From: Campylobacter_A concisus_Y
Lineage (GTDB): Bacteria > Campylobacterota > Campylobacteria > Campylobacterales > Campylobacteraceae
Direction: 5' to 3'
DNA length: 64,000 nt
Assembly: GCF_902460415.1 (NCBI RefSeq)
Contig: NZ_CABPTY010000001.1
Coordinates: forward strand, 180,655-244,654
Position numbers and translations under genes: made by a program. Of this stretch, positions 60,645-64,000 are shown in pieces (the first letter of the stretch is position 1; each line of letters begins with the position of its first letter). The notes under the pieces were generated by a model that was not told the DNA's origin, made no database searches, and saw only the letters and a list, made by a program, of their open reading frames with translations.

Positions 60645-61752
60645 TTAAAACTTCTTCATAAATTTTTTGTACATCATCAGTAATTTTATCCCAGGAAAAA
60701 TTCTCTTCACACATTTTTCTAGCGTTTGTAATAATTTTTAATTTATCCGAATCTTTTAAATTTAAAATGTACTCCTTTATATTTTTAGCAAAATTGTCAA
60801 ATTCAAAAAGTTTACAGTTTTCATTATCCACCATGTATTCTTTACTACCTTCACTAGCTCTTGCTATAACGAAACTCTCACAGCTCATGGCCTCTATGCC
60901 AACCATACAAAATGACTCTTTGTCATTTAAAGGGATGATTGTAAAGTCAAAGTCATTATATGCGGCGTGAACTTTATCTGGTGAGATATTGTCAAGAAAT
61001 TCTATATTGTTTAGATTGTATTCTTTTATCTTTTTAACAAGACTTTTGTAGTATTCATAATTATCTTTTCTTTTAATTATTTCACCTATTATTTTAAAAT
61101 TGTACTCAGATAAATTTTTAAATTCTCTTGCTAGTTCAATCATGTATTCAACATTTTTTTGGCTAACTATTCTTCCCACAAAACCAATAATATTTTTTTT
61201 ATCTTTTTTAAAATTTATTTTTTTAAATTTATCTATATCTACACCATTTTTTATAACTTTATAAATTTTTGCATTTGGTAGACCTTCAAAATTCTTCATA
61301 AGAAAATCACTACAAGTTATAACGGCATCAAGCTTATCAAAATTTTTATTTTTAAAATCATAAAAATTATGCAGGTGAAGGATCACTTTTATATCTTTAT
61401 TCCAAGTTTTTATCTTTTTTGCTAACTTCTCTACACCATTATGATAGTTTTGAAAATGCACAATATCAGGATTTATTTTTTTTATCTCATTGAAAACTCT
61501 ATCATTATAAGAGTAGACGTCCCATCCTAATATTTTTTGAAAAATTCTTTTATAAATTTTTGAAAGGCGAATCCTATGATGATAAACACCATCCCTATAT
61601 TCTTTTAAAGGTAAAAACTCATCATCTATGCAAATAGTGTGAGGTTCATAAAACCAGAGCCTCTTTGCTACTTCATTTGTCCAAGTCTGAACAGCAGCAC
61701 CCTTGAGTGGGGGTATGGCATAAAAATTACTTACATAAGCTACTTTTTTCAT
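60628..61752 (-). CDS. Glycosyltransferase family 4 protein
   Basis: 374 residues: N-terminal YVSNFYAIPPLKGAAVQTW, middle HLHNFYDF and ITCSDFLMKNF, IKNGVDIDKF, then FVGRIVSQKNVEYMIELAREF and the donor-site segment IIPLNDKESFCMVGIEAMSCESFVIA, with E-x7-E. Cytoplasmic GT-B enzyme; sugar unknown. Overlaps neighbours by 4 and 17 bases. Confidence 0.88.
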   Translation of the reverse strand: MKKVAYVSNFYAIPPLKGAAVQTWTNEVAKRLWFYEPHTICIDDEFLPLKEYRDGVYHHRIRLSKIYKRIFQKILGWDVYSYNDRVFNEIKKINPDIVHFQNYHNGVEKLAKKIKTWNKDIKVILHLHNFYDFKNKNFDKLDAVITCSDFLMKNFEGLPNAKIYKVIKNGVDIDKFKKINFKKDKKNIIGFVGRIVSQKNVEYMIELAREFKNLSEYNFKIIGEIIKRKDNYEYYKSLVKKIKEYNLNNIEFLDNISPDKVHAAYNDFDFTIIPLNDKESFCMVGIEAMSCESFVIARASEGSKEYMVDNENCKLFEFDNFAKNIKEYILNLKDSDKLKIITNARKMCEENFSWDKITDDVQKIYEEVLNDNSK

Positions 61753-62831
61753 AATTCAACCAGTTCCTGTGCAAATTTTGACCACTCGTACATGTCTTTT
61801 ATGCTCTCTCTTGGTCTTAAATTTTCTATATTTTCTAGCGTTAAATTTATCTTTTCTATCATGTCGCTTTCATCAGAAATTTTAAATTTATACCCATTTA
61901 CTCCATCTTTTATTATTTCTTTCATGCCACCATTTATGCTAACTACACAAGGTTTATTGGCAGACAAGGCTTCAATTACGGTTATGCCAAAAGCCTCATG
62001 ACCAATGCTTGGCTGTAGATAGATGTCGCAGGCGTTATAATACTGATTTAACTCATCATGCCTGATAGCACCGATAAAAATAACCTTTTGGCTTACATTA
62101 AGTTTGGTTGCTAGCTCTCTTAGACTTTGTAAATTTTCACCATCGCCAACAAGCATAAATTTAGCGTTTTTAATCTTATCTATATTTTTCACCATCATGC
62201 CAAAGCCTTTCCAACCAACTACTCTACCAACGCTTCCTATCAAAATTTCATCACTCTTTACGCCAAATTTCTCTCTTATTTTTTCTTTTAGTGAAGCATC
62301 TGGATAAAACTTCTCTTTATCTACACCGTTATAAACTACTTTTATCTCTCTGTCATATCTTTTTCGTAAGATGTCTGCATTTGCGTTACTCACACTAATG
62401 ATCTTATCAATAAATTTAATAAAAAACCGATCAAAAAAATAAAAATCCTCTCCACCACTTACAAATATGGTCTTTAAATTTTTATCATATTTTTTAAGTA
62501 AATATGCTACAAAGAAATCAAATGGTTTATGAATAACTAAAACATCAAATTTTTGAGACTTCAAAAATTTTCTAGCATTAAAATAAAAACTAACTCTCTC
62601 AACAAATTTCCTAAACCTATTGCCTAGTTTTAAAACCTTGTCTCTTGGGCAAAAGTCAAACATTTTTAGTTCAATATTACTTTCTTTTAAAAAGGCTGGC
62701 ACAAATTTACCTCGCCCAGTACAAATAGTGACTTTATGGTCTTTCATAAGCTCTTTAGCCACAGAATAATAAAAAGTCTCAACACCACCTATTTTTAATG
62801 CAGTTGTTACATTGTAAAGCAGAATTTGCAA
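61749..62831 (-). CDS. Glycosyltransferase family 4 protein
   Basis: 360 residues, first gene of the cluster, with a TTG start after TAGGAATAAAA. Motifs: TTALKIGGVETFYYSVAKEL, VVYNGVDKEKFYP, GSVGRVVGWKGFGMMV, and the donor site QPSIGHEAFGITVIEALSANKPCVV (E-x7-E). Also a retaining GT-B enzyme. I find no clear promoter in the 153 bases shared with obg, other than A+T-rich sequence. Confidence 0.9.
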   Translation of the reverse strand: MQILLYNVTTALKIGGVETFYYSVAKELMKDHKVTICTGRGKFVPAFLKESNIELKMFDFCPRDKVLKLGNRFRKFVERVSFYFNARKFLKSQKFDVLVIHKPFDFFVAYLLKKYDKNLKTIFVSGGEDFYFFDRFFIKFIDKIISVSNANADILRKRYDREIKVVYNGVDKEKFYPDASLKEKIREKFGVKSDEILIGSVGRVVGWKGFGMMVKNIDKIKNAKFMLVGDGENLQSLRELATKLNVSQKVIFIGAIRHDELNQYYNACDIYLQPSIGHEAFGITVIEALSANKPCVVSINGGMKEIIKDGVNGYKFKISDESDMIEKINLTLENIENLRPRESIKDMYEWSKFAQELVEL

Positions 62832-62930
62832 AATTTTATTCCTAGAGTTAGTTTTGGGCTAATTCTATCATAAAAGCAGCTTTCATATTGATGAGATTTA
62901 ATAAAAAACAAATTTTAATTATTTAAAAGA

Positions 62931-62936
62931 TATAAT
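62931..62936 (+). promoter_or_regulatory. -10 box for obg
   Basis: TATAAT 48 bases before the obg ATG; shows that obg has its own promoter, as needed because of the terminator after rpmA and the intervening minus-strand cluster. Confidence 0.55.
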
Positions 62937-62984
62937 CCAGCCCAAATTTAAAAATAAAAAAAATAGATAAATTTAAGGTAAAAA

Positions 62985-64000
62985 ATGTTTATAGATAGTG
63001 CAAAATTGACTCTAAGTTCGGGGCATGGTGGAGCTGGAGCTGTGAGTTTTCGCCGCGAAAAACACGTCATTTTAGGCGGACCGGACGGCGGCGACGGCGG
63101 CGACGGCGGGGATGTTTATTTTGTCTGCGACAACAACACCCACACACTGGCAAACTACAAGGGTAAAAGGGCGATGAGAGCTAGCGACGGTGAAGCTGGG
63201 ATGGGCAGACGCATGACTGGTAAAAAGGGCGAGAGCCTAGAACTCATCGTGCCACCAGGAACGGCGGTCTATGACGCGCAGACAAATGAGCTACTTTGCG
63301 ACATGGTAAATGAGGGACAAAGGACGCTATTTCTAAAAGGTGGCAAGGGCGGACTTGGAAATTTTCACTTTAAAAACTCTATCAACCAAGCCCCAGAGTA
63401 CGCTCAGAAGGGCATGCCAGAAGAGAGCGTGGAGGTCAGACTTGAGCTAAAACTTATAGCTGACGTAGGCCTTGTTGGCTTTCCAAATGTCGGCAAATCA
63501 ACCCTCATTTCAGCCGTCTCAAACGCCAAACCACAGATCGCAAACTACGAATTTACCACGCTTACGCCAAAGCTTGGACTTGTTGAGGTCGATGAGTTTA
63601 GTGGCTTTGTCATGGCTGACATCCCTGGTATTATCGAGGGAGCTAGCGACGGACGCGGCCTTGGCGTGCAGTTTTTAAAGCACATCGAGAGAAATAAAAT
63701 TTTACTTTTCATGATAGATAGTGCGAATTACAGAAGAATGAGTGAGCAGTTTAGTGTGCTAAAAGAGGAGGTCGCTAAATTTTCAAGCGTGCTTGCTAAT
63801 AGGGACTTTGCGGTCGCGATCACCAGAGTCGATGCGGCTGAAAATTTAGATGAAAATATAAAAGAATTTATGAAAAGCATAAATTTAGAGCCAAGACAAG
63901 ATGGTAAATTTGTCTATAAGCAAGATCTATACAGCTTTGATGCCAAAAAACCATACTTTATTTTGCCGATCTCGTCAGCGACAAACGAGAACATCGATGA
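62985..64000 (+). CDS. obg: GTPase Obg/CgtA (cut by window end)
   Basis: The first 338 codons of a ribosome-assembly GTPase. The glycine-rich Obg fold (residues 1-158) reads LSSGHGGAGAVSFRREKH and GGPDGGDGGDGGDV. The G domain has P-loop GLVGFPNVGKST (about 164-175), switch II ADIPGIIEGASDGRGLG and G4 as TRVDA. ATG follows AAGGTAAAAA. The C-terminus lies beyond base 64000. In C. jejuni it directly follows rpmA; here a 4.6-kb glycan cluster lies between. Confidence 0.96.
   Translation, partial: MFIDSAKLTLSSGHGGAGAVSFRREKHVILGGPDGGDGGDGGDVYFVCDNNTHTLANYKGKRAMRASDGEAGMGRRMTGKKGESLELIVPPGTAVYDAQTNELLCDMVNEGQRTLFLKGGKGGLGNFHFKNSINQAPEYAQKGMPEESVEVRLELKLIADVGLVGFPNVGKSTLISAVSNAKPQIANYEFTTLTPKLGLVEVDEFSGFVMADIPGIIEGASDGRGLGVQFLKHIERNKILLFMIDSANYRRMSEQFSVLKEEVAKFSSVLANRDFAVAITRVDAAENLDENIKEFMKSINLEPRQDGKFVYKQDLYSFDAKKPYFILPISSATNENID

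Noticed and set aside
58251..62880. Mobile element carrying the glycan cluster
   Set aside because: No transposase, integrase, terminal inverted repeats or target duplications visible at the edges.

Overview
The window reads as about 64 kb of chromosome from an epsilonproteobacterium of the genus Campylobacter, most like the C. concisus / C. curvus group. The genus call rests on three things. Gene order matches C. jejuni in several blocks: clpB-ctpA-purC-purS-purQ-(SH3 protein)-plsC...htpG, ileS-small ORF-gatA-guaB...murC-mutS2, and rplU-rpmA...obg. The periplasmic methylmenaquinol:fumarate reductase MfrABE is present. Promoters are A+T-rich with a strong TATAAT box and usually no clear -35. 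The species call is inference. There is one sized assembly gap of 978 N at 19205-20182.

Layout. 1-3.3 kb: YqeY-like protein, Ppx/GppA phosphatase and a PiT phosphate transporter. 3.3-15.2 kb: ClpB, a CtpA protease, purine genes purC/purS/purQ, a membrane SH3 protein, PlsC, a Cache-type chemoreceptor and HtpG. 15.3-19.1 kb: mfrA-mfrB-mfrE on the minus strand. After the gap, 20.3-25.3 kb holds a giant type I secreted, LapA-like adhesin split by one frameshift. 25.4-30.2 kb: LemA and TPM-domain proteins, an unknown protein, a secreted pectate lyase (PL1) and CinA. 30.3-42.7 kb is a long plus-strand housekeeping run: ileS, a 34-residue membrane peptide, gatA, guaB, metX, xseB, a nitrilase-like protein, a MmcQ/YjbR protein, murC, two small unknowns and mutS2. 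42.8-46.6 kb: a membrane GGDEF-EAL protein, dapE, a remnant of a SnoaL-like gene and a DUF2809 protein. 46.6-53.3 kb: polA, two LPS-core glycosyltransferases, exbB-exbD-tonB and tRNA-Phe. 53.6-57.5 kb: a Dcu transporter with an inserted domain, flhB and an unknown. 57.6-64 kb: rplU-rpmA and obg, with four A+T-rich glycan genes on the opposite strand between rpmA and obg.

How the parts fit. MfrABE and the Dcu transporter suit fumarate respiration with C4-dicarboxylate exchange. ExbBD-TonB energises outer-membrane uptake. The waaG-like/waaF pair and the 58-63 kb cluster build surface glycans.

The item most worth attention is the adhesin. It has a retention module followed by two TAAG motifs (the LapG cleavage signature), about eleven Ig-like repeats, several opening with a 12-residue EF-hand-like calcium loop, and a C-terminal secretion signal. 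No transporter, LapG or recognisable LapD lies beside it. A second item is a pair of HspR (HAIR)-like inverted repeats at the clpB and htpG promoters.
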